Below are positions 1-5,731 of a DNA stretch of 10,597 bases, piece after piece. Source of the DNA: JBOGDS01 sp050743075. Its GTDB lineage: Bacteria > Actinomycetota > Actinomycetes > Jiangellales > Jiangellaceae. The notes below the pieces were generated by a model, which had not been told where the DNA came from, did not search any database, and saw only the letters and a list, made by a program, of their open reading frames with translations. Where the stretch lies: contig JBOGDS010000110.1 of assembly GCA_050743075.1 (NCBI GenBank), positions 1-10,597 on the forward strand. The letters are read 5' to 3'. The position numbers and the translations under genes are program-made. Each line of letters begins with the position of its first letter. Within the stretch, counting starts at the first letter, position 1.

Positions 1-112
1 TGCCGATCGCACCCCGTCTTCCTCCCTGCGTTCCGAGTTCTGAAGAAGCCCGAAACGTAAGAAGCGAGCGGGGTGCACCCGCGGATGGTCCACTCAGCCG
101 CCCACGGATCGG

Positions 113-250
113 TCACAAGAGCCCGAAAACTGCCGTCGCGGCGCGGTTCCAGGCGACGATATCGGTCCGCCAGCCCATGGCGTACGCGGGGCTCGACCGT
201 AGGTCGTCGAGGATCCGCCGCACGGCCGGGGTAATCGCCGCCGTGGCCGG
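113..250 (-). pseudogene. Fragment of an XRE-family regulator with MmyB-type ligand-binding domain
   Basis: The minus strand reads an in-frame stretch of about 45 residues ending at a TGA (113-115). It includes AVRRILDDL, SPAYAMGWRTDIVAWNRAA and TAVFGLL. This matches the start of the MmyB-like domain found behind an XRE helix-turn-helix in many actinobacterial regulators, where the usual pattern is a 'VRRLLD..., PAYV.GRR.D.LAWNRAA..LFGD' run. Only this piece is visible. The HTH is absent, and the stop falls directly after the FGL motif, where a full protein would continue for roughly 120 residues. The right edge, near 245-262, is where similarity to the family fades and the plus-strand cupin remnant begins, so that boundary is approximate. 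I infer a deletion-truncated, non-functional remnant. The match rests on motif memory, not on an alignment. Confidence 0.6.
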
Positions 251-436
251 TGCGCGGGGAAGACGGCGCGAAGACGGCAGGGCCGGGCGAGGTGATCTTC
301 CTGACCAAGGGCACTAAGGTGACCTACTCGGCCGAGAAGGAGACCCAGGTCGTCGGTGCGACCTATCCCCACTGGCAGGACGCCCAGCGCCGGTCGCAGT
401 ACGCGGACATGCTCAACGATTTCCACCCCCGAGTGA
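250..436 (+). pseudogene. C-terminal remnant of an EutQ-like cupin protein
   Basis: Reading from the GTG at 250, the frame gives PGEVIFLTKGTKVTYSAEKE, then VGATYPHWQDAQRRS and YADMLNDFHP. This is the second half of a small cupin of the ethanolamine-utilisation EutQ-like type, whose members are about 115-130 residues long and usually end shortly after a DFHP motif. The N-terminal half, with the first cupin motif, is missing: the frame is closed upstream by a TAA at 232-234, and the sequence there belongs to the opposite-strand MmyB remnant. At a run of five C (426-430) the frame slips. With one C fewer the reading would end FHPE-stop at 434-436, while the actual frame runs on into unrelated sequence. 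I infer a truncated and frameshifted pseudogene. A translated short protein from the GTG at 250 cannot be excluded. Confidence 0.6.
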
Positions 437-437
437 G

Positions 438-640
438 CGGACGACCTGCGAGCGCACCGACGAGGAACCCGACCTCGGCCTCGACGTCCGCGAGCTCGGT
501 GCGGCCTACCTGGGGTGCCATGTCCCTGTTCTCCCTGGCCGACGCGGGCCCTGGTCGTCGAGCACACGGCCGGGAGCCTCCAGCGCGCAGCGGCGGCCTT
601 CGGCTGGCACCGCGCACCGTCCTCGTTCGAGATCTTCTAG
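438..640 (+). pseudogene. C-terminal remnant of an Eis-like GNAT acetyltransferase, two frameshifts
   Basis: Three consecutive segments in three frames rebuild one protein tail. They are CERTDEEPDLGLDVRELGAAYLG (447-515, written here as CERTDEEPDL and GLDVRELGAAYLG), then AMSLFSLADAG (517-549), then LVVEHTAGSLQRAAAAFGWH and RAPSSFEIF ending at TAG 638-640. Eis-type N-acetyltransferases end in a sterol-carrier-like domain with the pattern LDV..LGA.YLGG..L..LA.AG and an AFG..AP...F terminus, which fits well. A full member is about 400 residues, so some 85 percent of the gene is gone. The second slip looks like one extra C in the run at 549-551. The first is equivalent to a loss of two bases (or gain of one) around 512-517. 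No start codon or catalytic GNAT core is present, so this is a dead fragment, unless the frameshifts are sequencing errors in a gene that is deleted in any case. Confidence 0.65.
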
Positions 641-644
641 CCCG

Positions 645-704
645 TCCCGTGATCATGAGGCTTTGGGGGTTCCATAGGTCCCCGATTCCTTCATGATCAT
701 GGGA
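645..704. repeat. Palindromic REP-like element, imperfect ~16-bp arms
   Basis: The left arm TCCCGTGATCATGAGG (645-660) pairs with the reverse complement of the right arm (689-704), TCCCATGATCATGAAG; the two differ at only two positions. The ~28-base centre is itself foldable through a G-run at 665-669 and a C-run at 680-683. The element lies between the end of the Eis remnant (plus, 640) and the end of the 75-residue minus-strand gene (724), that is, between converging gene ends. There is no T-tract on either side. It could act as a bidirectional terminator, or be one copy of a dispersed REP/MITE-like family. It resembles the element at 4986-5043 in size, in its ATGATC arm motif and in a G-run followed by tcca in the loop. 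Confidence 0.7.
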
Positions 705-723
705 ATGGGGAGGGCGGACCAAC

Positions 724-951
724 TCAGCGGCGCTCGTTGCCGTGCTTGTAGTTGCCGGTCGCCTTGGCCAGCGCCAGCTGCGCGGCCCGCTCGTCGCCGT
801 TCGCCAGCTCACGGATCAGCCGGGTGGCTCGAGCACCCGCGACGGTCGCCACCTGCCGGCCGCCTCGGCTGATCAAGACCTGGCCGTTCTTCGTGATCCG
901 GTACTCGAACGGATCGGCGGCGAGGCGCCCGCGCCGGTCGACCTTGCTCAT
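724..951 (-). CDS. Small conserved-looking protein of unknown function, 75 aa
   Basis: The ATG at 951-949 overlaps the TGA of the aminotransferase gene (ATGA), so translation is probably coupled to that gene. The protein is 75 residues, basic and without cysteine or a membrane segment. It opens MSKVDRRGRLAADPFEYR, continues with a short strand-rich stretch TKNGQVLISRGGRQVATVAG (residues 21-40), then an amphipathic helix ARATRLIRELANGDERAAQL (40-59), and ends LAKATGNYKHGNERR. The LAKATGN.K.GNER ending looks like a small actinobacterial protein of unknown function that I recall seeing elsewhere, but I cannot give it a family name. The coupling to an alanine/glutamate-type aminotransferase suggests it is made in step with that enzyme; a regulatory or binding role is a guess. 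A longer reading frame through the aminotransferase (to 1335) exists but is a shadow, because the coupled ATG is the natural start. Confidence 0.8.
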   Translation of the reverse strand: MSKVDRRGRLAADPFEYRITKNGQVLISRGGRQVATVAGARATRLIRELANGDERAAQLALAKATGNYKHGNERR

Positions 952-2159
952 TGCCGGTATCCGTCCAGGAACCGGCCGAACCGGGTGATCGCGTCCTCGA
1001 GGTCGTCGACGTGGGGCAACGTGACGATCCGGAGGTGGTCGGGGCGCGGCCAGCTGAAGCCGGTTCCCTGGACGATCAGCAGATGCTCCTGCCGGAGCAG
1101 GTCGAGCACGAGCTTCTCGTCGTCGTGAATCGGATGGACGGCAGGGTCGAGCCGGGGAAAGACGTACAGCGCGCCGCGCGGCTTGACGCAGCTCACGCCC
1201 GGGATGTCGCTCAGCAACTTCCAGGCACGTTCGCGCTGATCGTGCAGCCGACCGCCGGGAAGGACCAACCCGTTGATGCTCTGTGGCCCTCCGAGCGCGG
1301 CCTGGATCGCGTGCTGGGCAGGGACGTTCGCGCACAGCCGCATGTTCGCGAGGATGTCGAGACCCTCGATATAGTCGCGGGCGTGCTCCTTGGGCCCGGA
1401 CACGACCATCCAGCCGGACCGGAAGCCCGCCACCCGGTACGCCTTGGACAGCCCGTTGAACGTCAGGCAGAGCAGGTCGGACGCCCGAGCGGCGGCCGGG
1501 ACGTGCTCGACGTCGTCGTAGAGGATCTTGTCGTAGATCTCGTCGGACATCACGACGAGATCGTGCCGGCGGGCCAGCTCGACCAGGCCGTCGAGCAGCT
1601 CCCGCGAGTAGACGGCACCGGTGGGGTTGTTCGGATTGATGACGACGAGCGCCTTCGTGCGCGAGCTGATCTTGGCGGCGACGTCGTCAAGATCGGGGAA
1701 CCAGTCGGCGCTCTCGTCGCACAGGTAGTGGACCGGTGAGCCACCGGCCAGGCTCACCGCGGCCGTCCACAACGGGTAGTCGGGAGCCGGGATCAGCACC
1801 TCGTCGCCGTCGTCGAGCATGGCCTGCATGGCCATGACGATCAGCTCGGAGACGCCGTTGCCGAGGTAGACGTCGTCGACGTCGAAGCTCCCGATCCCCC
1901 GCGACTGGTGGTACTGAACGACCGAGCGGCGTGCGGACAGGAGGCCCTTGGAGTCGCAGTACCCCTGCGCCGTCGGCAGGTTGTGGATGACGTCCTGGAG
2001 GATCTCGTCGGGCGCCTCGAAGCCGAACGGGGCGGGGTTGCCGATGTTGAGCTTCAGGATCCGGTGGCCCTCGTCCTCGAGCCGCTTGGCCTCGTCGAGC
2101 ACCGGGCCGCGGATGTCGTAGCAGACGTTGGCGAGCTTGCGCGACTGGCTGACCTGCAT
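948..2159 (-). CDS. PLP-dependent aminotransferase, class I/II, AlaA-like
   Basis: This is a 403-residue fold-type I aminotransferase, almost the length of E. coli AlaA (glutamate-pyruvate aminotransferase, ~405 residues). It opens with SRKLANVCYDIRGPVLDEA, the typical start of this subgroup. Visible landmarks are Y128 in APDYPLW (stacks on the PLP ring), the NPNNPTG loop at 175-181 with N178, D206 in SDEIYD (binds the pyridine nitrogen), the Schiff-base lysine K239 in NGLSKAYR, GFRSGW at 245-250, and R377 in HLRIVT (binds the substrate alpha-carboxylate). All catalytic residues are present. The expected reaction is transamination between alanine/pyruvate and glutamate/2-oxoglutarate in the cytosol; exact amino-donor specificity cannot be read from the sequence. 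It is divergent from the DUF1707 gene across ~117 bp and overlaps the 75-residue protein gene downstream by ATGA. No strong ribosome-binding site precedes the ATG. Confidence 0.93.
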   Translation of the reverse strand: MQVSQSRKLANVCYDIRGPVLDEAKRLEDEGHRILKLNIGNPAPFGFEAPDEILQDVIHNLPTAQGYCDSKGLLSARRSVVQYHQSRGIGSFDVDDVYLGNGVSELIVMAMQAMLDDGDEVLIPAPDYPLWTAAVSLAGGSPVHYLCDESADWFPDLDDVAAKISSRTKALVVINPNNPTGAVYSRELLDGLVELARRHDLVVMSDEIYDKILYDDVEHVPAAARASDLLCLTFNGLSKAYRVAGFRSGWMVVSGPKEHARDYIEGLDILANMRLCANVPAQHAIQAALGGPQSINGLVLPGGRLHDQRERAWKLLSDIPGVSCVKPRGALYVFPRLDPAVHPIHDDEKLVLDLLRQEHLLIVQGTGFSWPRPDHLRIVTLPHVDDLEDAITRFGRFLDGYRQ

Positions 2160-2241
2160 GGGCCAAGCGTCTCACCGGGCACTGCCGTGGCGCCGCACGC
2201 GTCCACGACGTGGTCGCCGCGGTGTCCGCTCGCGGCGGGTC

Positions 2242-2269
2242 TGGACGTACCGAGCCCGACGGGTAACGT
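2242..2269 (+). promoter_or_regulatory. Candidate promoter for the DUF1707-ada-ogt unit
   Basis: TGGACG (2242-2247; four of six matches to TTGACA) and TAACGT (2264-2269; fits the actinobacterial TANNNT -10 pattern) are 16 bp apart. A transcript starting about seven bases after the -10 box would begin at 2276-2277, on the GTG chosen as the start of the next gene, which suggests a leaderless mRNA. This is inferred from spacing only. The 117 bp between the two divergent genes must also hold the aminotransferase promoter, for which I see no convincing boxes. Confidence 0.35.
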
Positions 2270-2276
2270 GAGCCGG

Positions 2277-2945
2277 GTGTCTGTCGAGCACCCAGAACCC
2301 ACGCCCGAGCGCGCGCCGCAGCAGCCGTCGATCGCGCCCGACATCCGCGCGTCGGACTCGGAGCGCGAGTCCGTCGTCCAGCGGCTCTCCGAGCAGGCCG
2401 CCATCGGCAGGCTCACGCTGGCCGAGCTGGAGGAGCGGATCGGCCTGGCATACGCCGCGGCCACGCGTGCTGAACTGGCGAAGCTGACCACGGACCTTCC
2501 CGACGTCGTCGTCCGATCTGACGAGCGGCGACGGCGGAAGCCCACCAAGTGGGTGCTGTCGTTGATGGGCGGCGCGGAGAAGAAGGGCCGCTGGCGGGTC
2601 GGCGAGCGGCTGACGACGGTCACGGTAATGGGTGGCAACGACATCGACCTGCGGCACGCCGAGATCGACGCCGACGACGTGACGATCGTGGCCGTCGCCG
2701 TCATGGGCGGCATGGACATCTACGTGCCGGACACCGTCGACGTCGAGGTCGGCGGGTTCGCGCTGATGGGCGGCAACGGCGAGCGGGGCAGCAGCCGGGC
2801 GCCACGGCCGGGTGGCCCGCGGATCCGGATCCTCGCGTACTCGCTGATGGGCGGGATCGACGTGTGGCGGCTCCCCGACGAGGCCAAGGGCGTGTCGCTC
2901 AAGGAAGCGCGCAGGCTCGCAACAGCCGCGTCTGATTTCCGCTAG
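2277..2945 (+). CDS. DUF1707 protein with LiaF-C-like repeats, 222 aa
   Basis: Residues ~23-75 form a DUF1707 domain, IRASDSERESVVQRLSEQ followed by GRLTLAELEERIGLAYAAAT and ELAKLTTDLP, a short helical module common at the N-terminus of actinobacterial envelope-associated proteins. After a basic linker (RRRRKP, 84-89) comes a beta-rich part with five MGG motifs at residues 97, 118, 143, 164 and 191, resembling the C-terminal domain of LiaF/YvqF (cell-wall-active antibiotic response). LiaF has membrane helices ahead of this domain; here none is visible, so the protein is probably cytosolic or peripherally bound. Function is unknown; a role in envelope-stress sensing is inference. Two GTG starts are possible, 2268 and 2277. 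I chose 2277 because the first lies inside the candidate -10 box. The gene ends 32 bases before the ada fusion, so the two may be co-transcribed. Confidence 0.85.
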   Translation: MSVEHPEPTPERAPQQPSIAPDIRASDSERESVVQRLSEQAAIGRLTLAELEERIGLAYAAATRAELAKLTTDLPDVVVRSDERRRRKPTKWVLSLMGGAEKKGRWRVGERLTTVTVMGGNDIDLRHAEIDADDVTIVAVAVMGGMDIYVPDTVDVEVGGFALMGGNGERGSSRAPRPGGPRIRILAYSLMGGIDVWRLPDEAKGVSLKEARRLATAASDFR

Positions 2946-2977
2946 TAAACGACCGCGGGCCGGGCAAGACTGAGGCC

Positions 2978-4459
2978 ATGCTCGACTTCGAAGCTTGCTA
3001 CCGCGCCGTCCACAGCAGGGACGCGCGTTTCGACGGCGTCTTCTTCATCGGCGTCACGTCGACCGGCATCTACTGCCGGCCGAGCTGTCCGGCGATGACG
3101 CCCAAGCCGGAGAACGTCCGGTTCTACCGGTCGGCGGCGGAAGCTCAGAATGCCGGTTTCCGGGCCTGCCGGCGCTGCCGGCCCGACGTCACGCCCGGCG
3201 CACCGGAGTGGAACATCCGCGCCGACCTGGCCGGGCGGGCGATGCGGCTGGTGGCCGACGGCGTGGTCGACCGGGAAGGCGTCGCCGGGCTGGCCCAGCG
3301 GCTCGGCTACAGCCAACGCCAGGTGCATCGGACGCTCGTCGAGGAGGTCGGCGCAGGCCCGATTCGGCTGGCGCGGGCGCAGCGTGCACACACTGCCCGA
3401 CTGCTCCTCGAGACCACCGACCTGCCCGTCACCGAGATCGCCTACGCTGCGGGCTTCGCCAGCATCCGGCAGTTCAACGACACGATCCGCGAGGTCTACG
3501 CGACCACGCCGACCGACCTGCGGGGCAGGTCGCGGCGCGGGCGGCACGGCAAGGACCCCGTGGCGGGCATGATCGAGCTGCGCCTCGCGCATCGGCACCC
3601 GGCCGACCTCGACAGCATCCTGACCTTCCTGGCGGCGCGTGCGGTGCCAGGCGTCGAGGAGGTCGACGGGCGGACGTATCGGCGCAGTCTCGTGCTCCCC
3701 CACGGGGTGGCGATCGCCGAGCTGACGCCCGCCGACGGCTTCCTGTGCGGCAGGCTGCGGCTCGCCGACCCACGCGACCTCGCGTCGGCCGTTGCGCGGT
3801 GCCGGCGGCTGTTCGACCTCGACGCGGACTCGGCGGCCGTCGACGCTGCGCTCGCGAGCGACCCCGCCTTGGTGCCCCATGTCATGTCGGCGCCGGGCCT
3901 GCGTGTGCCGGGCGTCGTGGACGGCGACGAGCTCGCGGTGCGTGCGGTTCTCGGCCAGCAGATCTCCGTCGGAGCCGCGCGGTCGCTCGCGGGCCGGTTG
4001 GTGCTGGCCTACGGCAAGCCGCTCGACTCCCCGCTCGGCGGTGTCACCCATGCGTTTCCGACCGCAGCGGCCTTCGCCGAGGCCGACCCGGGGGCATTCC
4101 CGATGCCCGCCCGCAGGCAACAGACCCTGCACGAGATGACGGCCCGGCTGGCCGACGGCCGGCTGCGGCTCGACCCCGGAGCCGACCGCGACGACGTCGA
4201 GCAACGGCTGCTCGCCGTCCCCGGCATCGGGCCGTGGACGGTCGCCTACGTGCGGATGCGCGCGCTGTCCGACCCGGACGTGTTCATGGCGACCGACCTG
4301 GGCGTCCGGCAGGGCATGGCCCGCGCCGGCCTGCCCGACGACCCGGCCGGCGCCGTCGCGAGAGCAGAACGATGGCGGCCCTGGCGCTCGTACGCCCAGC
4401 TGCACCTGTGGGCGCTCGCGTCCCGTTCATCTTCATCTGACAAGGAAGGAACAACCTGA
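2978..4459 (+). CDS. AdaA-AlkA fusion: methyl-phosphotriester sensor/AraC regulator with DNA-3-methyladenine glycosylase
   Basis: This 493-residue protein has three parts. Residues 1-75 are the Ada N-terminal zinc domain with C33, C37, C64 and C67 (YCRPSC and CRRC). C33 is the expected acceptor of a methyl group from methyl-phosphotriesters in DNA, equivalent to E. coli Ada C38, and methylation turns the protein into an activator. Residues ~80-185 are an AraC-type double helix-turn-helix, with VAGLAQRLGYSQRQVHRTL as the first HTH and VTEIAYAAGFASIRQFNDTI as the second. Residues ~196-480 are an AlkA-type DNA glycosylase: VLGQQISVGAA (324-334), the helix-hairpin-helix VPGIGPWTVAYVRMRAL (414-430), and the catalytic aspartate D440 in FMATDLGV. 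All key residues are intact. It lacks the O6-methylguanine methyltransferase domain of E. coli Ada, which is supplied by the next gene. The start ATG has gagg just upstream. Expected role: sensing methylation damage, activating the adaptive response and excising N-alkylated purines. Confidence 0.95.
   Translation: MLDFEACYRAVHSRDARFDGVFFIGVTSTGIYCRPSCPAMTPKPENVRFYRSAAEAQNAGFRACRRCRPDVTPGAPEWNIRADLAGRAMRLVADGVVDREGVAGLAQRLGYSQRQVHRTLVEEVGAGPIRLARAQRAHTARLLLETTDLPVTEIAYAAGFASIRQFNDTIREVYATTPTDLRGRSRRGRHGKDPVAGMIELRLAHRHPADLDSILTFLAARAVPGVEEVDGRTYRRSLVLPHGVAIAELTPADGFLCGRLRLADPRDLASAVARCRRLFDLDADSAAVDAALASDPALVPHVMSAPGLRVPGVVDGDELAVRAVLGQQISVGAARSLAGRLVLAYGKPLDSPLGGVTHAFPTAAAFAEADPGAFPMPARRQQTLHEMTARLADGRLRLDPGADRDDVEQRLLAVPGIGPWTVAYVRMRALSDPDVFMATDLGVRQGMARAGLPDDPAGAVARAERWRPWRSYAQLHLWALASRSSSSDKEGTT
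4442..4450 (+). promoter_or_regulatory. Ribosome-binding site of ogt inside the ada fusion gene
   Basis: AAGGAAGGA lies eight bases before the ATG at 4459, within the last codons of the upstream gene. It is the clearest Shine-Dalgarno sequence in the window and supports ATG 4459 as the start. It suggests Ogt can be made efficiently in addition to being coupled to translation of the fusion gene. Confidence 0.7.
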
Positions 4460-4971
4460 TGACCACGTACTGGACCTCTGTCGACAGCCCGCTCGGTGCG
4501 TTGCTGTTTACGGCCGACGACGACGGCCTGACGGGCCTCCACATGGAACGCTATGCACACGGCCCCGACGGCGTGGGCGCGGACTGGATCGAAGACGCGG
4601 GCCGGTTCCTCGAGGCGCAGCGCCAGTTGAACGAGTACTTCGCCGGCGAGCGCACCGCTTTCGACCTGCCCCTACACCCGAGCGGCACCCCGTTCCAGCA
4701 GGAGGTGTGGCAGGCCCTGCTCACGATCCCGTACGGCGAGGTGCGCAGCTACGGCGAGATCGCCGAGCAGATCGGCCGGCCGGGGGCGTCGCGGGCTGTC
4801 GGCCTGGCAAACGGCCGCAACCCGATCGCGGTGATCGTGCCCTGCCACCGGGTCATCGGCGCTTCCGGTGCCCTGACCGGGTACGGCGGCGGCCTAGAAC
4901 GCAAGCGGCTGCTGCTGGACCTGGAATCCGATGCCGCGAGCCAGACGCTGCTCACCGCAGCGACGTCGTAG
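4459..4971 (+). CDS. ogt: Methylated-DNA--[protein]-cysteine S-methyltransferase
   Basis: This 170-residue suicide repair enzyme transfers a methyl group from O6-methylguanine (and O4-methylthymine) in DNA to its own cysteine. The active site IVPCHRV is at 126-132 with C129 as acceptor. The DNA-binding part reads TPFQQEVWQALLTIPYGEVR and SYGEIAEQIGRPGASRAVG, with R112 as the likely arginine finger that flips the base, followed by LANGRNPIAV. GYGGGLERKRLLLDLE (141-156) is the usual end of the catalytic domain, and a short poorly conserved tail follows. Length matches Ogt/MGMT proteins. Its ATG shares one base with the stop of the AdaA-AlkA gene (TGATG), so the two form a damage-response unit, with the fusion protein as the probable activator. 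Confidence 0.96.
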   Translation: MTTYWTSVDSPLGALLFTADDDGLTGLHMERYAHGPDGVGADWIEDAGRFLEAQRQLNEYFAGERTAFDLPLHPSGTPFQQEVWQALLTIPYGEVRSYGEIAEQIGRPGASRAVGLANGRNPIAVIVPCHRVIGASGALTGYGGGLERKRLLLDLESDAASQTLLTAATS

Positions 4972-4985
4972 GCGGCCTGCCACCG

Positions 4986-5043
4986 GCATGATCCACGGAC
5001 CGATGGTGGGGTCCAGGCAGCACTGTCGCTCCGTGGATCATGC
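4986..5043. repeat. Palindromic element with perfect 14-bp arms between converging genes
   Basis: GCATGATCCACGGA (4986-4999) is repeated exactly as its reverse complement at 5030-5043, enclosing a 30-base loop with a GGGG run. It fills most of the 74-bp gap between the end of ogt (plus, 4971) and the end of the 102-residue gene (minus, 5046). Its position and strong stem fit a bidirectional transcription terminator of the kind without a U-tract that is common in actinomycetes. It may equally be a copy of a dispersed palindromic repeat, because the element at 645-704 has the same size, an ATGATC motif in its arm, a GGGG(t)tcca sequence in its loop and the same kind of location. Confidence 0.8.
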
Positions 5044-5045
5044 GG

Positions 5046-5354
5046 CTACCAGGTCCAGCCGCGAGAGCGAAGGTCGGTTTCGGCCAGCAGCCGCCGAACC
5101 GGGGCGGTGGCATCGTGCACGGGGAGGCCCAGCAGCCTGCACGCCTCGGCCAGCACATCGTCGTACGCCGCTTGCGCTGCGGTGAGGTGATGCGCGCGGG
5201 CCCAGCGACCGTCGTCGTGCTCCAGCCGCCGGATCTCGGCGGCCAGCCGGCCCAGCCGCAGCTGCACACCAAGCGTCTCGAACGGGTCGGGCGTCGGACA
5301 GCCGCGTGAGCGGCGTAGCACCGTGCGGGCCAGGTCGGTCAGGTGCGTGGTCAT
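5046..5354 (-). CDS. Unrecognised small helical protein, 102 aa
   Basis: The ATG (5354-5352) overlaps the TGA of the MerR-type gene (ATGA), so it is probably co-translated with that regulator. The protein is mostly alpha-helical by composition: FETLGVQLRLGRLAAEIRRL (25-44), HHLTAAQAAYDDVLAEACRL (55-74) and APVRRLLAETDLRSRGWTW at the C-terminus. It is rich in Arg and Leu, has two cysteines (C19, C72), and shows no signal peptide or transmembrane segment. I do not recognise a family. The coupling to a one-component regulator suggests a partner or modulator of that regulator, or a small downstream target of it, but nothing in the sequence decides. It is the last gene of the minus-strand run, and the palindromic element follows its stop codon by three bases. 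Confidence 0.7.
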   Translation of the reverse strand: MTTHLTDLARTVLRRSRGCPTPDPFETLGVQLRLGRLAAEIRRLEHDDGRWARAHHLTAAQAAYDDVLAEACRLLGLPVHDATAPVRRLLAETDLRSRGWTW

Positions 5355-5731
5355 CGTGACCCCAGAGACCGGTAGTAGTCGATCTTGTGCCGGATGCGGT
5401 CCCGCCGCTCGAGCAGGAGCTCGAGGTGCGCGGCGAGCTGCTTGTCGTGGTCTTCTAACAATGCCACGCGATCAGCGACGGTGTCGTCTCCGGAGCGCAC
5501 GAGTTCGGCGAACCTGCGCAGCGTCTCGATCGGCATGCCCGTGTCGCGCAGGCACCGGACCAGGTCGAGCATCTCGACGTCGTCGGCCTGGTAGCGGCGA
5601 TGCCCGCTGGGTGCCCGGTCGATGCGCCGCAGCACGCCGATGCGTTCGTAGTAGCGCAGGGTGTCGAGGCTGAAGCCGAACTTGTCGGAGACCTCGCCCG
5701 GGGAGTAGAAGCGGCTCACATCGTCGAGCAT
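5351..5731 (-). CDS. MerR-family transcriptional regulator
   Basis: This is a 126-residue regulator. Residues 8-45 give the MerR winged HTH: FYSPGEVSDKFGFSLDTLRY, then YERIGVLRRI and PSGHRRY, the signature of the family. LDLVRCLRDTGMPIETLRRF (55-74) is the second helical part. Residues ~85-122 form a long helix, probably the dimerising coiled coil (DRVALLEDHDKQLAAHLELL onward), and the protein stops soon afterwards, so there is little room for a separate effector domain. Only one cysteine (C60) is present, which argues against a metal-thiol sensor of the MerR/CueR type. The start is uncertain: ATG 5731 is annotated here, but a GTG at 5719 (codon 5) would fit a leaderless transcript from the dyad promoter just upstream. 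It sits 46 bp after the DUF2203 gene and overlaps the 102-residue gene. Regulated targets are not known; the operon itself is the simplest candidate. Confidence 0.88.
   Translation of the reverse strand: MLDDVSRFYSPGEVSDKFGFSLDTLRYYERIGVLRRIDRAPSGHRRYQADDVEMLDLVRCLRDTGMPIETLRRFAELVRSGDDTVADRVALLEDHDKQLAAHLELLLERRDRIRHKIDYYRSLGSR

Noticed and set aside
9..76. Inverted repeat GCACCCCG (9-16) and CGGGGTGC (69-76)
   Set aside because: Eight GC-rich bases over a 52-base gap are expected by chance at this composition, and nothing around them supports an element. I see no other feature in 1-112.
1908..2276. Upstream extension of the DUF1707 frame
   Set aside because: It would overlap the aminotransferase gene antisense, and the residues there show no family similarity; the family match starts after 2277.
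2978..4440. Long alternative frames through the Ada fusion on both strands (481 aa plus, 487 aa minus)
   Set aside because: They are Arg/Pro/Ala/Gly-rich shadow frames with no domain motifs, while the 2978 frame carries complete Ada and AlkA signatures.
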